64,000 nt of DNA from a virus, in IMG/VR virus record IMGVR_UViG_3300049846_002076, positions 1 through 64,000 of that record; one strand, given 5' to 3'. A program made the translations under genes and the position numbers. The notes beneath the pieces are model-generated. The model had not been told where the DNA came from, made no database searches, and saw only the letters and a list, made by a program, of their open reading frames with translations. This document shows positions 7,132-14,473 of this stretch, piece after piece; position 1 is the stretch's first letter, and each line of letters begins with the position of its first letter.

Positions 7132-9375
7132 TCAGCAGTGCGCGTCCGGCATCAGCATCGCCTTCAGCCGACGCAGCACTTCGCCCGGGAGATCCTCGAC
7201 GTTACTGAGGATCACATGCTTCTTGTAGAAACGCTTGACCGAGTCGTCCTGAATCCCGATTCCGACGACGTTGGTGCCGCTGCGTTCGATCTCCTTCACG
7301 ACCGATTTCAGGTGGTGTTCCAGGGCGTGCATGTCTCCTGCAGCAGCCGGGCGACCGTCAGACAGCACGATCATGATCTTCCGCGACTCGCGACGCCGGA
7401 TCAGTCGGGAATACGCCATGAGAACGCTCTCCCCGTCCACGTTCGACTGCAGAAGTCCGTGGGCGAAGTGAGCCAGGGTCGCGAAGCGCTCCCGAACGAT
7501 CGGGGTGAGCCTCTCGTCGAACTCCTTGAGAATGGGCATCACGATCGCCTCATGACGAGAGTAAGAGCCGACCTTCTTGATGTCCTCATGCAGACGCTTC
7601 GCAGCTTCGCCCGGGAAGCCTTTGGTGCTGAAGGCGACGACCTCGTTCACGATCTGCAGGCGGTCGAGAACGCTCGACAGGGCGTATGCCGCGTAGGACG
7701 CAATGTCGATCTTTCCATACATCGAGCCCGAGGCGTCGACGACCAGCTCGACCGCGACGTCCTTGGTGCGGTTTTCCTGCTTGCGACGAAACAGGTCGTC
7801 CCGGCCCGCGGTGATGCGGTGCAGCGAGGGGCCGTGCAGCTTCCCACTGCGAAAGCCGCTGGTGTAGACCGCCGCAGAGCGGGCGGCGACCGCCCGCTCG
7901 ATGTCCTTCTGCATCGGCCCGACCATGTGGTCGACCTTGTCCGTCATGTTCTTGAGCGCCCGCTGGCACTCGTAGTCGGTCGCGAAGTCATCCTTCACTG
8001 CCAGGGTCTTGATCACGTCGTAATCCGTCGACCAGACCTTATAGGGCGTATCCTTCATTTCCGACTCGGCCTCTTTCCCGATCACTCGGGCTGCCATGTC
8101 GTCGAAGTCTTCCTTGATGCGTTCGATCGCTCCGAGCATTTGCTCGGCACTGGTGTCTTTTTCCTGGGCGACACCCGAGTCAGCGTCCCCGGGCGCTCCG
8201 GTGAAATCGTCGGTGTGGTGCGTGTCCTGCTCGAAGACTTCCGGCGGAGAGTCGTCGTCCATCTCCTGATCGTTCTTCTTCGCCGCGGGCTTGCTCGACT
8301 TACCCGACTCACCCTTTTCCGCACCTTCGTCCTTCTCGCCGTCAGCACCGTCGCCGTCGCTGCCGGCCTCACCCGCTTCTTCGCCTTCTTCGCCCTCTTC
8401 GCTCGAGCCAGGGCTTTCGCCCTCGTCCGTGCCGCTCTCACCTTCGTCTTCGGCGTCGCCTTCAGCCCCCTTCTCGCTACCGTCGCCGCCCTTTTCTTCC
8501 TTCTCGTCTTTGCCTTCCTTCTCCTCTTTCTCGCCCTTCGACTTGCCTTTCTCTTCCTTCTCGCTCTCTTTGTCGCCTTCTTCCTCGCTGTCTGTCTCGG
8601 GCGAACCCTTGCCCGACTCGCCCTTCTTCTTGTCCTTCTTCTCCTCGCTTCCCTTCTTGGACTTCGAGGACGACTCGCCCTTTTCGCCCTTCTCGGAGTC
8701 GGGGGTAGGGCAAGACGAAGCTGCCGACTTGAGGCGCTTCATGAATTCTTCGGCGACGTTGACTGAATCCTTCGTGGATTCGATTGCGTTCAGGAGCTTC
8801 GGGAAGTCGGGGCCGAGGGCAGCGATCACGCCGGCCATCGGGGCACCGTATTCCTTCATGAAGTCGCGAAACAACGCCTGGTCTGCCATCGCCCGAAACA
8901 TCGGCATCAGCAGAATTTCCATCATGCGGTTGTTGTCGCCCTTCGCCCGGGCTTCCTCGATCGCGGGCCTAAGATGCTTCTCGATCAGGAAAGAGAGAAC
9001 CGAGGACAGGTTCGCAGCGGTTCCGGTGAAGCGCTCCCGCATCTTGCGCTCGACGTAGGTGTCCTCGACGATGTTGACGAGCGTCTGGAACTTGCGGTCG
9101 CCCCGGGCACACACGACATTGAGGTCGGTGAAGTCAGAAAAGAGCAAGTGACCGACTTCGTGATCCAGAAAGCCCTGCGTCGCCTCGATCAGGGCGTCGG
9201 TGGCGTCGTCGGGCAGGTAGGGAATGTTGACCTGGATGGGCTTGGCAGTCACCGGGTCGTGACGCACATAAGCAGTCACCCCTTGTTGAGTGACGCGGAT
9301 CTTGCGAATCGCCAGCATTTCGACAATCTTCGAGATCGCCTGTCTGACGATGATCACCCGCGGATTGATGTTCAA
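7132..9375 (-). CDS. cobT: CobT-like VWA-domain protein with HExxH motif
   Basis: 747 aa in three parts. The N-terminal helical domain contains HEVGH (72-76), a zinc-metalloprotease-type HExxH motif in a place typical of phage CobT-like proteins. A long low-complexity linker (about 225-400) is almost entirely Glu, Lys, Ser, Gly and Asp. The C-terminal von Willebrand A domain begins with a MIDAS DASGS (547-551) and contains VLSDGRP. It is the likely partner of the CobS-like ATPase encoded next in the same direction. SD-like GGAGCAGGA precedes the ATG. Its promoter probably overlaps the hairpin at 9406-9441. Family assignment is firm; the biological role in phages is not settled. Confidence 0.88.
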   Translation of the reverse strand: MNINPRVIIVRQAISKIVEMLAIRKIRVTQQGVTAYVRHDPVTAKPIQVNIPYLPDDATDALIEATQGFLDHEVGHLLFSDFTDLNVVCARGDRKFQTLVNIVEDTYVERKMRERFTGTAANLSSVLSFLIEKHLRPAIEEARAKGDNNRMMEILLMPMFRAMADQALFRDFMKEYGAPMAGVIAALGPDFPKLLNAIESTKDSVNVAEEFMKRLKSAASSCPTPDSEKGEKGESSSKSKKGSEEKKDKKKGESGKGSPETDSEEEGDKESEKEEKGKSKGEKEEKEGKDEKEEKGGDGSEKGAEGDAEDEGESGTDEGESPGSSEEGEEGEEAGEAGSDGDGADGEKDEGAEKGESGKSSKPAAKKNDQEMDDDSPPEVFEQDTHHTDDFTGAPGDADSGVAQEKDTSAEQMLGAIERIKEDFDDMAARVIGKEAESEMKDTPYKVWSTDYDVIKTLAVKDDFATDYECQRALKNMTDKVDHMVGPMQKDIERAVAARSAAVYTSGFRSGKLHGPSLHRITAGRDDLFRRKQENRTKDVAVELVVDASGSMYGKIDIASYAAYALSSVLDRLQIVNEVVAFSTKGFPGEAAKRLHEDIKKVGSYSRHEAIVMPILKEFDERLTPIVRERFATLAHFAHGLLQSNVDGESVLMAYSRLIRRRESRKIMIVLSDGRPAAAGDMHALEHHLKSVVKEIERSGTNVVGIGIQDDSVKRFYKKHVILSNVEDLPGEVLRRLKAMLMPDAHC

Positions 9376-9399
9376 GTCCTGCTCCCGTTGAATTGTGCA

Positions 9400-9441
9400 A
9401 TGCTAGAATGATGCACCGTCACAGTTGGCGGTGCATCATTC
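9400..9441 (-). promoter_or_regulatory. 13-bp inverted repeat overlapping a candidate promoter of the CobT-like gene
   Basis: A perfect 13-bp stem (9406-9418 and 9429-9441, arms GAATGATGCACCG and its complement) with a 10-base loop. On the minus strand it ends directly before TAGCAT (9400-9405), a plausible -10 for the gene starting at 9375. No T-run follows, so it is not a classical terminator. The loop region holds CGTCA-CAGT-TGGCG (9417-9430), a poor match to the genome-wide palindrome. Confidence 0.5.
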
Positions 9442-9450
9442 CTTGTTCGG

Positions 9451-9675
9451 CTATCTTATCGCGCAGGCGCACCCGAACTTTCCGGCCATGGTCGCGAACA
9501 ACGTCACCGCGAATCCCGCCCTGTTGATGCCAACCCTGACGACGACCTCGCCGAAATCGCGCTCGACAACTTCGGTGAGGCCCTCGAGAATTTCTTCGTG
9601 TTCGTCTCCTTCAATCTCGACCAAGGAACTTGACACGAGAACTGGCTGCTGCGTTGTGGAGCTGGCTTCTCTCAA
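9451..9675 (-). CDS. Small acidic protein, TTG start
   Basis: 74 aa, not recognised. The start is TTG at 9675 with a strong upstream GGAGG at suitable spacing; no ATG start fits. The first half is very acidic (EIEGDEHEEILEGLTEVVERD); the end is hydrophobic with two cysteines (CACAIR). It has its own TATAAT at 9715-9720 on the minus strand and is divergent from the HTH gene at 9809. Being small, acidic and next to the regulator, it might be an anti-regulator, but there is no direct evidence. Confidence 0.6.
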   Translation of the reverse strand: MREASSTTQQPVLVSSSLVEIEGDEHEEILEGLTEVVERDFGEVVVRVGINRAGFAVTLFATMAGKFGCACAIR

Positions 9676-9808
9676 AGATCCTCCGTTCTTGGTTGTTGGT
9701 CAACTCGCGCTGAGATTATAGCACTTAGGCACTATTGACGACACGCTGGCGACTGTTTGTCTATAATGACTGTTACGGGGATTCCCGTTTAGCTTCTGGA
9801 GGTAGACA
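9676..9808. promoter_or_regulatory. Divergent promoter region of the HTH regulator and the small acidic gene
   Basis: A leftward TATAAT lies at 9715-9720 and a rightward TATAAT at 9762-9767, 41 bases before the HTH start codon with GGAGGT as its SD. TTGACG at 9735-9740 is rightward but 21 bp from the -10. No good AGTCA-N4-TGACT copy is present, although AGTC/GACT-like fragments occur. This looks like the control switch of the phage, analogous in layout to an immunity region. Confidence 0.55.
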
Positions 9809-10279
9809 ATGAAACCCACCACCGTAGCCCAATACATCACGGCGCAGATCGAAGCCTCGGGTCTCACGAACTCCGAGATCGCTACCGCACTCGGCTACAC
9901 TCCCGACCGCGCTAACATGATCTCCATGATCCGCACCGGGCGCTCGAAGCTGCCGATCAACAAGGTCGCGTCGATGGCGAAGGCACTTCACATCGACCCG
10001 GCCCATCTCCTGCGCTTTGTGCTTCGGGAGTATTCTCCCGACACACTGGTCGCCCTCGAGGAGGCGATCGGCACTGGCCTTCTGACCGAAGGTGAGCAGG
10101 AGGTTGTCTCCCTGCTCCGTCGTGAGGCGGGCGAGCTGCCGATTCACCTGGCCGACGATCAACTCGTCACGATTCAGCAGTGGGCCCGGAAGGCCGCGCA
10201 GCATGCCCACGTTGAGCAGAATCGTCGGTTCAAGGAGGGGGCGAAGCATCGGCACTCCGAGGTCGCGCTGCAGCACTAG
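9809..10279 (+). CDS. XRE/Cro-CI-like helix-turn-helix regulator
   Basis: 156 aa and the only convincing rightward gene. Residues about 5-70 form an XRE-type HTH domain (SEIATALGYTPDRANMISMI, then GRSKLPINKVASMAKAL and HIDPAHLLRFVL), followed by a helical tail rich in charged residues that could dimerise. It has its own TATAAT and a strong SD (GGAGG). It converges on the guanylate-kinase-like gene with a 4-bp tail-to-tail overlap. It is the best candidate in the window for the protein that binds the repeated palindrome near the leftward promoters, but no direct link can be read. There is no LexA-like protease domain, so SOS-type cleavage is not expected. Confidence 0.85.
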   Translation: MKPTTVAQYITAQIEASGLTNSEIATALGYTPDRANMISMIRTGRSKLPINKVASMAKALHIDPAHLLRFVLREYSPDTLVALEEAIGTGLLTEGEQEVVSLLRREAGELPIHLADDQLVTIQQWARKAAQHAHVEQNRRFKEGAKHRHSEVALQH

Positions 10280-10953
10280 CGCTTCCAGAACATCCCATCG
10301 TTGACAGTCCCGCGAACCGTGCGGGACTTCGCGACGCCTTCGAGCCAGTCCCCCACGGCGCCGGCGTTCTGTTCGTCGTAGCGCTCCACGTAGAGGTCGT
10401 AGAGTTGCCAAAGGGTGCTGATGTCCAGCACCGCCTCTGCCTGCCACATGCGTTCGGTGGTTGCCATCTGTGCAAGCCGCCGAGCAGCCGCCTTGACCTT
10501 GCCGGCCGTCACGAAGGTGCCCTCGGGCATCGTGCGGGTCATGAAGCGCTCCATGAGCACGTTGGGGTCGCCGTCGACGAACACCGAGTAGAGCTGCGGC
10601 AGCGGGCGCGTCTCGGTCGTCCGATGCCACTTCTTGACCTGCTTGAGGCCCGTCGGCTCGATCACCCAGACCGCGAACCCGCCCCCACGGGCCAGGGCGT
10701 CGAGAATGTCGTCCTGGGTGTTCCCGTAGAAGTTGCCAGAGAACTCCACGTGCTCGACGAGCTCGCCGCGGGAGAGCTTCTCCTCGAACCAGGAACGGTT
10801 CCTGAAGTGGTAATCCCGGCCATCGACCTCGCCGGGCCGGGGTTCCCGGGACGTGTTGGAGATCACTCGGGCGGCGCCCCGCTTGATCAGGGCTTCCTCG
10901 AGGGTGGTCTTGCCCGCGCAAGACGGGCCGGTGAGTGTGATGAGGACGTTCAT
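10276..10953 (-). CDS. Guanylate-kinase-like P-loop protein
   Basis: 225 aa. The N-terminus carries a P-loop, GPSCAGKTT (9-17), followed by the guanylate kinase signature: SREPRPGEVDGRDYHF, then WFEEKLSRGELVEH and FSGNFYG. These correspond to the GMP-binding TxRxPRPGE and YG elements. It probably phosphorylates (d)GMP or a modified nucleotide, or is a diverged family member. The C-terminal third is longer and less conserved than in cellular Gmk. It is the last gene of the ligase unit, overlapping the upstream gene by 4 bp, and its end overlaps the HTH gene tail-to-tail. Confidence 0.82.
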   Translation of the reverse strand: MNVLITLTGPSCAGKTTLEEALIKRGAARVISNTSREPRPGEVDGRDYHFRNRSWFEEKLSRGELVEHVEFSGNFYGNTQDDILDALARGGGFAVWVIEPTGLKQVKKWHRTTETRPLPQLYSVFVDGDPNVLMERFMTRTMPEGTFVTAGKVKAAARRLAQMATTERMWQAEAVLDISTLWQLYDLYVERYDEQNAGAVGDWLEGVAKSRTVRGTVNDGMFWKR

Positions 10954-11156
10954 GAGGGTGCCTTTTCGGGTGTCGGGGGTTGGGATGCCAGGCGCTCGGT
11001 GATGTTGGTCACGAACTCCAGCATGACGAACATCGGCACTTCCTGACCTTTTGCGTCCATCAGGGCGACCCTGTTGGGCGGGAAGATCATGGTCTTCCAG
11101 GGCATCGGGTGGATCGCCCGAAGCTCCTCGACGGTCAGGGGGCGCGGAGCGTTCAC
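10950..11156 (-). CDS. Small hypothetical protein
   Basis: 68 aa, no recognised family. Pro-rich at both ends (NAPRPLTVEEL and QPPTPEKAPS) with a short hydrophobic segment (MFVMLEFVTNI) in the middle. It overlaps both neighbours by 4 bp in ATGA arrangements, which is the main evidence that it is a real gene of the ligase-to-Gmk unit. Confidence 0.6.
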   Translation of the reverse strand: MNAPRPLTVEELRAIHPMPWKTMIFPPNRVALMDAKGQEVPMFVMLEFVTNITERLASQPPTPEKAPS

Positions 11157-11512
11157 CGGGCGCCCTGCTCGCGCAGCGTGGCCCGGGTCTGCCCGACCGT
11201 CAGGGTGCGGCGGTTGATGCCCGAGGGAAGCTCGAAGACCGGCAGCGAGGGCTCGTCGAGGGCGTCCTCGATCTCCTTCGCAATCCCGGCGTTGATCGTG
11301 CCGTCCGGGTTCGCCCGGAACGCGAGGGCGTCGCAGTCGCGGATCATCGCGGTGAAGTAGTCCATGCCCATGCGCTTGTAGCCGGCTTCGTGCTCCGGGG
11401 CGTTGGGGTTCACGACCTCGAAGCCGAGCTTCGTGAGGGTGTCGATGTCCCGAGCTTCCTGGGGCGTGTTGTAGATGGCGATGGAGTGCGCGTAGTAGAC
11501 CTTCTTCATCAT
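11153..11512 (-). CDS. Nucleoside 2-deoxyribosyltransferase-like protein (DUF4406-like)
   Basis: 119 aa. The start is ATG at 11512, overlapping the upstream TGA; a second ATG follows directly. The fold pattern is that of the nucleoside 2-deoxyribosyltransferase/DUF4406 group: a first strand VYYAHSI, a G-F-E-V-VNP strand, DYFTAMIRDCDALAF, and a C-terminal INAGIAKEIEDAL helix holding the usual Gly and Glu. Such enzymes swap bases on deoxynucleosides or cleave nucleotides. Together with the neighbouring Gmk-like gene it suggests nucleotide metabolism. The substrate is unknown. Confidence 0.6.
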   Translation of the reverse strand: MMKKVYYAHSIAIYNTPQEARDIDTLTKLGFEVVNPNAPEHEAGYKRMGMDYFTAMIRDCDALAFRANPDGTINAGIAKEIEDALDEPSLPVFELPSGINRRTLTVGQTRATLREQGAR

Positions 11513-11748
11513 GTCCTCACGAACTTGTCGGGGTAGTTGGTCTGCAGGCCCGGCCCTTCGACCTTGACCTGTTCGATCATCGACGGCGAATACCAGATCA
11601 ACTGGCCGCGGTCGTTGCGCCGGCGGTAGCCGTTCGCGGTGATCGCCGCGAAGTGGGTCATGGCCTGATCCTTGGTGCCCACCCGATACTGGTAGGAACC
11701 CGGGAAACCCTTGACGAAGATCGACAGCTTGTATTTGCCGCTGGTCAT
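11509..11748 (-). CDS. Small hypothetical protein
   Basis: 79 aa, not recognised. A beta-rich first half (KYKLSIFVKGFPGSYQYRVGT) precedes a helix (KDQAMTHFAAITANGYRRR) and a hydrophobic strand (GQLIWYSP). It overlaps the ligase stop by ATGA and the next gene start by ATGA. It is likely a small modifier domain made together with the ligase; no function can be assigned. Confidence 0.65.
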   Translation of the reverse strand: MTSGKYKLSIFVKGFPGSYQYRVGTKDQAMTHFAAITANGYRRRNDRGQLIWYSPSMIEQVKVEGPGLQTNYPDKFVRT

Positions 11749-13205
11749 GCTGAAACCTCCTTCTTGTCGTCACGAAAGCGCACGAACCGGGGGTGCCGCA
11801 GCGAACCGTCCGGCGTGACTTCGTGGTATTGGACTTCGATCAGGCGACCCACTACAGGATCGGGATCGGCAAGGTGTTCCTTGATCGTCCCGAACGATGC
11901 TCCGATGGGATCGCTCAAGTGCCCGATCCAAAGGTCTTGACGCTGCTCGTCGGTGAATCCACCCCCGACGTTCACGCTAACCCCCTTATAGTCGACGATC
12001 AGGCCACCAAGCATCCCGGCATACTTGCCTTCGCCCTCGAAGGCGCCGATAACCTTGAGGTCGAGCGTCTCCTCCGCCTTGATCTTCGACCATGCGTGGT
12101 GGCGCTTGCGGTAGTAGAGCGCCTTGGGATCCTTGACGATCAGACCCTCGAGTCCTCGAGCCCTGCACGCCTCGTAGTGCTCGTGAATTTCCTCTTCGGA
12201 GTTCACGACTTTGGAGGGCAGCAGAACGATCGGGGCGCCGGCGGGGGCGCACTTCACGAACTCCTCGAGCCGAGCACGACGCTGTTCGTAGGTCTCCTCA
12301 CCGACCTCGTCCTTCGGGCCGGGCTCGTTGAAGTCGTCCTGAAAGAGCAGGTCGAACACGCAGAGCTTCGCGTCGATCGCCTGGGCGTCCTTGCGACGCA
12401 CATCGCCGACCGTCTTGTTGAAGCCACCCGAAACGACCTCTGCCTCGAGGACGAGGTAGCAGGCTTCGTCAGCCCGAAACTCTGCGTAGCAGGCGTCCAT
12501 GTGACCGCAGTCGATCCCCGAACCATCTTCGCCACCCTCGGGGCCGCCCTCCTTGTCGTAGAGGTCGCACGCCTTCCGCATGAGCTCGCCGCGGTAGACT
12601 GCAGCCGCGTCGATCAGGGGAGCCTTCAGATGGTCGAAGGTGGTGAACTCCTTGCCCGAGCGGGAGAAGAAGCGCACCTCCTGGTCGTCCAGGTTGATGA
12701 AGGTCAGCACCCGCACGCCGTCGATCTTCGGTTCGGCCCGCAGCGGGAACGCGAGCTTGTGCTTGTGCTCCTTGTAGGGGTGGGCCAGCATGCAGTCGAA
12801 CACCGTGATCGTCCCCGGCTTGGCCCGGTTGATCGTGCCCTCGGTGAAGCCCGCCCGCATGTCCTTGCTGATGATCCTCCAGAGCAACTCCTCGCTCTTG
12901 GGCGACAGGTCTTCCATGTGATCGACGAGCCAGTCGATCGCCGCATTCCCGGTCAGCCGTCGGGCGGCCAGGTCTTTCAGACCAGCCCACGTCGCGGCGG
13001 TGAACTGGTAGTCGGTGTTCTTCTTCGCCGGGTCGATCTTGGGGCGCTTGGCGATCCCGTAGGTCACGAAGGGGTCGTAGCACGCCACGAGCACGTCGGT
13101 GCCGAGGTCGTCCCCGAGCAGGGCGGCCACGAGAGCTTCCTTGTCCTTCTTGCCCGGGGTTGCGGCGATCTGTTCGATTGCGTCGAAAACTTGATCGGAA
13201 TTCAT
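11745..13205 (-). CDS. ATP-dependent DNA ligase
   Basis: 486 aa from ATG 13205. Motif I is EPKIDGVR with the predicted AMP-lysine K160, followed by motif III-like and IV elements (LEGLIVKDP) and an OB-fold end (LIEVQYHEVTPDG, then LRHPRFVRFR). Length and layout match phage ligases of the T7/T4-like ATP-dependent class; it seals Okazaki fragments with the phage polymerase and helicase. Two starts compete: ATG 13205 with SD GGGAGA, or ATG 13217 lying exactly six bases after the TATAAT, which would be a leaderless start adding four residues. It leads a five-gene unit under a promoter carrying a perfect operator copy. Confidence 0.92.
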   Translation of the reverse strand: MNSDQVFDAIEQIAATPGKKDKEALVAALLGDDLGTDVLVACYDPFVTYGIAKRPKIDPAKKNTDYQFTAATWAGLKDLAARRLTGNAAIDWLVDHMEDLSPKSEELLWRIISKDMRAGFTEGTINRAKPGTITVFDCMLAHPYKEHKHKLAFPLRAEPKIDGVRVLTFINLDDQEVRFFSRSGKEFTTFDHLKAPLIDAAAVYRGELMRKACDLYDKEGGPEGGEDGSGIDCGHMDACYAEFRADEACYLVLEAEVVSGGFNKTVGDVRRKDAQAIDAKLCVFDLLFQDDFNEPGPKDEVGEETYEQRRARLEEFVKCAPAGAPIVLLPSKVVNSEEEIHEHYEACRARGLEGLIVKDPKALYYRKRHHAWSKIKAEETLDLKVIGAFEGEGKYAGMLGGLIVDYKGVSVNVGGGFTDEQRQDLWIGHLSDPIGASFGTIKEHLADPDPVVGRLIEVQYHEVTPDGSLRHPRFVRFRDDKKEVSA

Positions 13206-13223
13206 TGTCTCTCCCATCGTCAC

Positions 13224-13242
13224 ATTATAGTCAGTTTTGACT
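13224..13242 (-). promoter_or_regulatory. Promoter with perfect operator copy (ligase unit)
   Basis: AGTCA-GTTT-TGACT at 13229-13242 on the plus strand, an exact copy, directly upstream of and sharing one base with the minus-strand -10 TATAAT (13224-13229). There is no recognisable -35. The palindrome also covers the stop codon of the upstream gene. An ATG lies six bases past the -10. Confidence 0.75.
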
Positions 13243-13794
13243 GGCGCGAGTAGCCAGCATTCGTTTCGCCGCTTCGAGCATCGACTCGCCCGGAAGCACG
13301 TGCAGCGGCCCATTCACGACCGCTGAACGCCGCTCCCCGCCGAGCTGTTCCTTCTCGATCTGGGCCTGGTGATCCTTCATCGCGCTGTTCAGGGCAGCCG
13401 CCATGTAGTCATCCCCGATGGGAGCCGGGCTGTTACCCAACGATTTCTCGTTCTGTTGGGTAACGGGAGCCTTGGTGGGCATGAACAGCTCCTTCGCCTT
13501 GTCGACGAGAGCCGAGAGTCCGGTGAAGCGCACCCTTTCCTTGAAGTAGATCGCCCTGCCCTTCGCGAGCTCCTCACCACGCATCGTAGCCGCCACACAC
13601 GCGGTCGTGTCGAGGTTCTTGATGCAGTTCCGGTCGACGAGCGCCAGGGCTTTGCCGTCTGCGTTCTTGAGGCGATGCAGGCAGAGGGCGTAGTGGTTGG
13701 GGCGTCCGATCGCCTCGCAGAACAGGGTGTATGCGTTGCGCTTGCCATCCGAGCTCGCCTCGAGCGGGATGATGGGTGTCGTTTCAGTTGCCAT
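13231..13794 (-). CDS. Hypothetical protein
   Basis: 187 aa, no recognised domain. The first 90 residues look like a compact fold (NAYTLFCEAIGRPNHYALCLHRL, then RVRFTGLSALVDKAKELFM). The rest is Gln/Lys-rich and probably helical, ending in LEAAKRMLATRAS. It overlaps the upstream Cys-rich gene by 11 bp, and its stop codon lies inside the operator of the ligase promoter. It is the last gene of the long replication unit. A replication accessory role is only suggested by context. Confidence 0.65.
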   Translation of the reverse strand: MATETTPIIPLEASSDGKRNAYTLFCEAIGRPNHYALCLHRLKNADGKALALVDRNCIKNLDTTACVAATMRGEELAKGRAIYFKERVRFTGLSALVDKAKELFMPTKAPVTQQNEKSLGNSPAPIGDDYMAAALNSAMKDHQAQIEKEQLGGERRSAVVNGPLHVLPGESMLEAAKRMLATRASQN

Positions 13795-13981
13795 CGAGCT
13801 TCACCATTTCCTGTTGATCATTCGGTCTGTATTGTTCCACCACGATTGGGCAGTCGTCGCAAGTCCAGGGATAGTTGTGGCGACAGTCGAACTCGCCCCA
13901 ATAATCCCGGTAGCCGCCACAGCCCGCCTCGAGCACCTTGATGTAGCGCCTGGTTCCATGTTGGGGCGCCCTGTCGCTCAC
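13784..13981 (-). CDS. Small Cys-rich, possibly zinc-binding protein
   Basis: About 65 aa. An ATG at 13993 is in frame, but GTG at 13981 gives the GTGA overlap with the upstream stop that is typical here, and has GGGGG five bases before it, so I prefer GTG. Four cysteines (CGGY, FDC, then CDDC) with aromatic residues between them form a plausible zinc ribbon. It sits between the WGR protein and an unknown gene in the replication unit. No specific function is recognised. Confidence 0.55.
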   Translation of the reverse strand: MSDRAPQHGTRRYIKVLEAGCGGYRDYWGEFDCRHNYPWTCDDCPIVVEQYRPNDQQEMVKLDGN

Positions 13982-14451
13982 CACGTCCCCCATCCTTCAG
14001 GGCGGGGGCCGTCGTCGACGGGCTTCGGTTGCTTTTTCAGCTTGGGCGGTTCAGGTTCGTCCTCGAAAACCGGGACGTCAGTTCCATCGCCGAAGGTTGT
14101 GCGAATCTGGGCCGCGTTGGTTCTTCCGAAGAGCTTCTCGATTCGCTCGAAGAACTCATCCTCGTTGACCAACTCTTGTTCCTGGGCCTCGAAATTGTAG
14201 CCACGACCTCTCTTCTTCTTCACCATGCTGTTGAAATCGAGATCGGCAGCGCGTTCGGTCATGTGTTTTGTGACCTTAATCTCGCCACCTCGCCCGATGT
14301 GCTCCAGCACAGCCGTGCTCTTGCCCCACTGGTGAACCGTGACCCATCCGAGGTCGTTGTTCCCGAGCTTCCAGAGCTGATACGCCTTCGTCCCTTCCTC
14401 ATGGGAGGCGAAGGAGTGCGAAATCATCGCTTTCTTTTTGATTGCGGGCAT
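13978..14451 (-). CDS. WGR-domain-like protein
   Basis: 157 aa. Residues about 10-95 follow the WGR pattern: KAYQLWKLG, then a hydrophobic strand WVTVHQWGKS in place of V-x-WGR-x-G, and an end of the form F-x2-MVKKKRGRGY that matches the closing F-K-K-GY segment of WGR domains. WGR domains bind nucleic acid ends in PARP and related proteins. The C-terminal tail is acidic and proline-rich (EDEPEPPKL, KPVDDGP). It is encoded downstream of the primase with a 22-bp gap. The domain call is moderately sure; a role at DNA ends during replication is inferred. Confidence 0.55.
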   Translation of the reverse strand: MPAIKKKAMISHSFASHEEGTKAYQLWKLGNNDLGWVTVHQWGKSTAVLEHIGRGGEIKVTKHMTERAADLDFNSMVKKKRGRGYNFEAQEQELVNEDEFFERIEKLFGRTNAAQIRTTFGDGTDVPVFEDEPEPPKLKKQPKPVDDGPRPEGWGTW

Positions 14452-14473
14452 GGTCTAAATTTACCAGTGTGTT

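Noticed and set aside
8291-9058. Rightward Ser/Pro/Phe-rich ORF
   Set aside because: Complement of the Glu/Lys/Ser linker of the CobT-like gene; low-complexity artefact.
9406-9441. Rho-independent terminator
   Set aside because: Strong stem but no T-run on either side, so it is listed as a regulatory inverted repeat.
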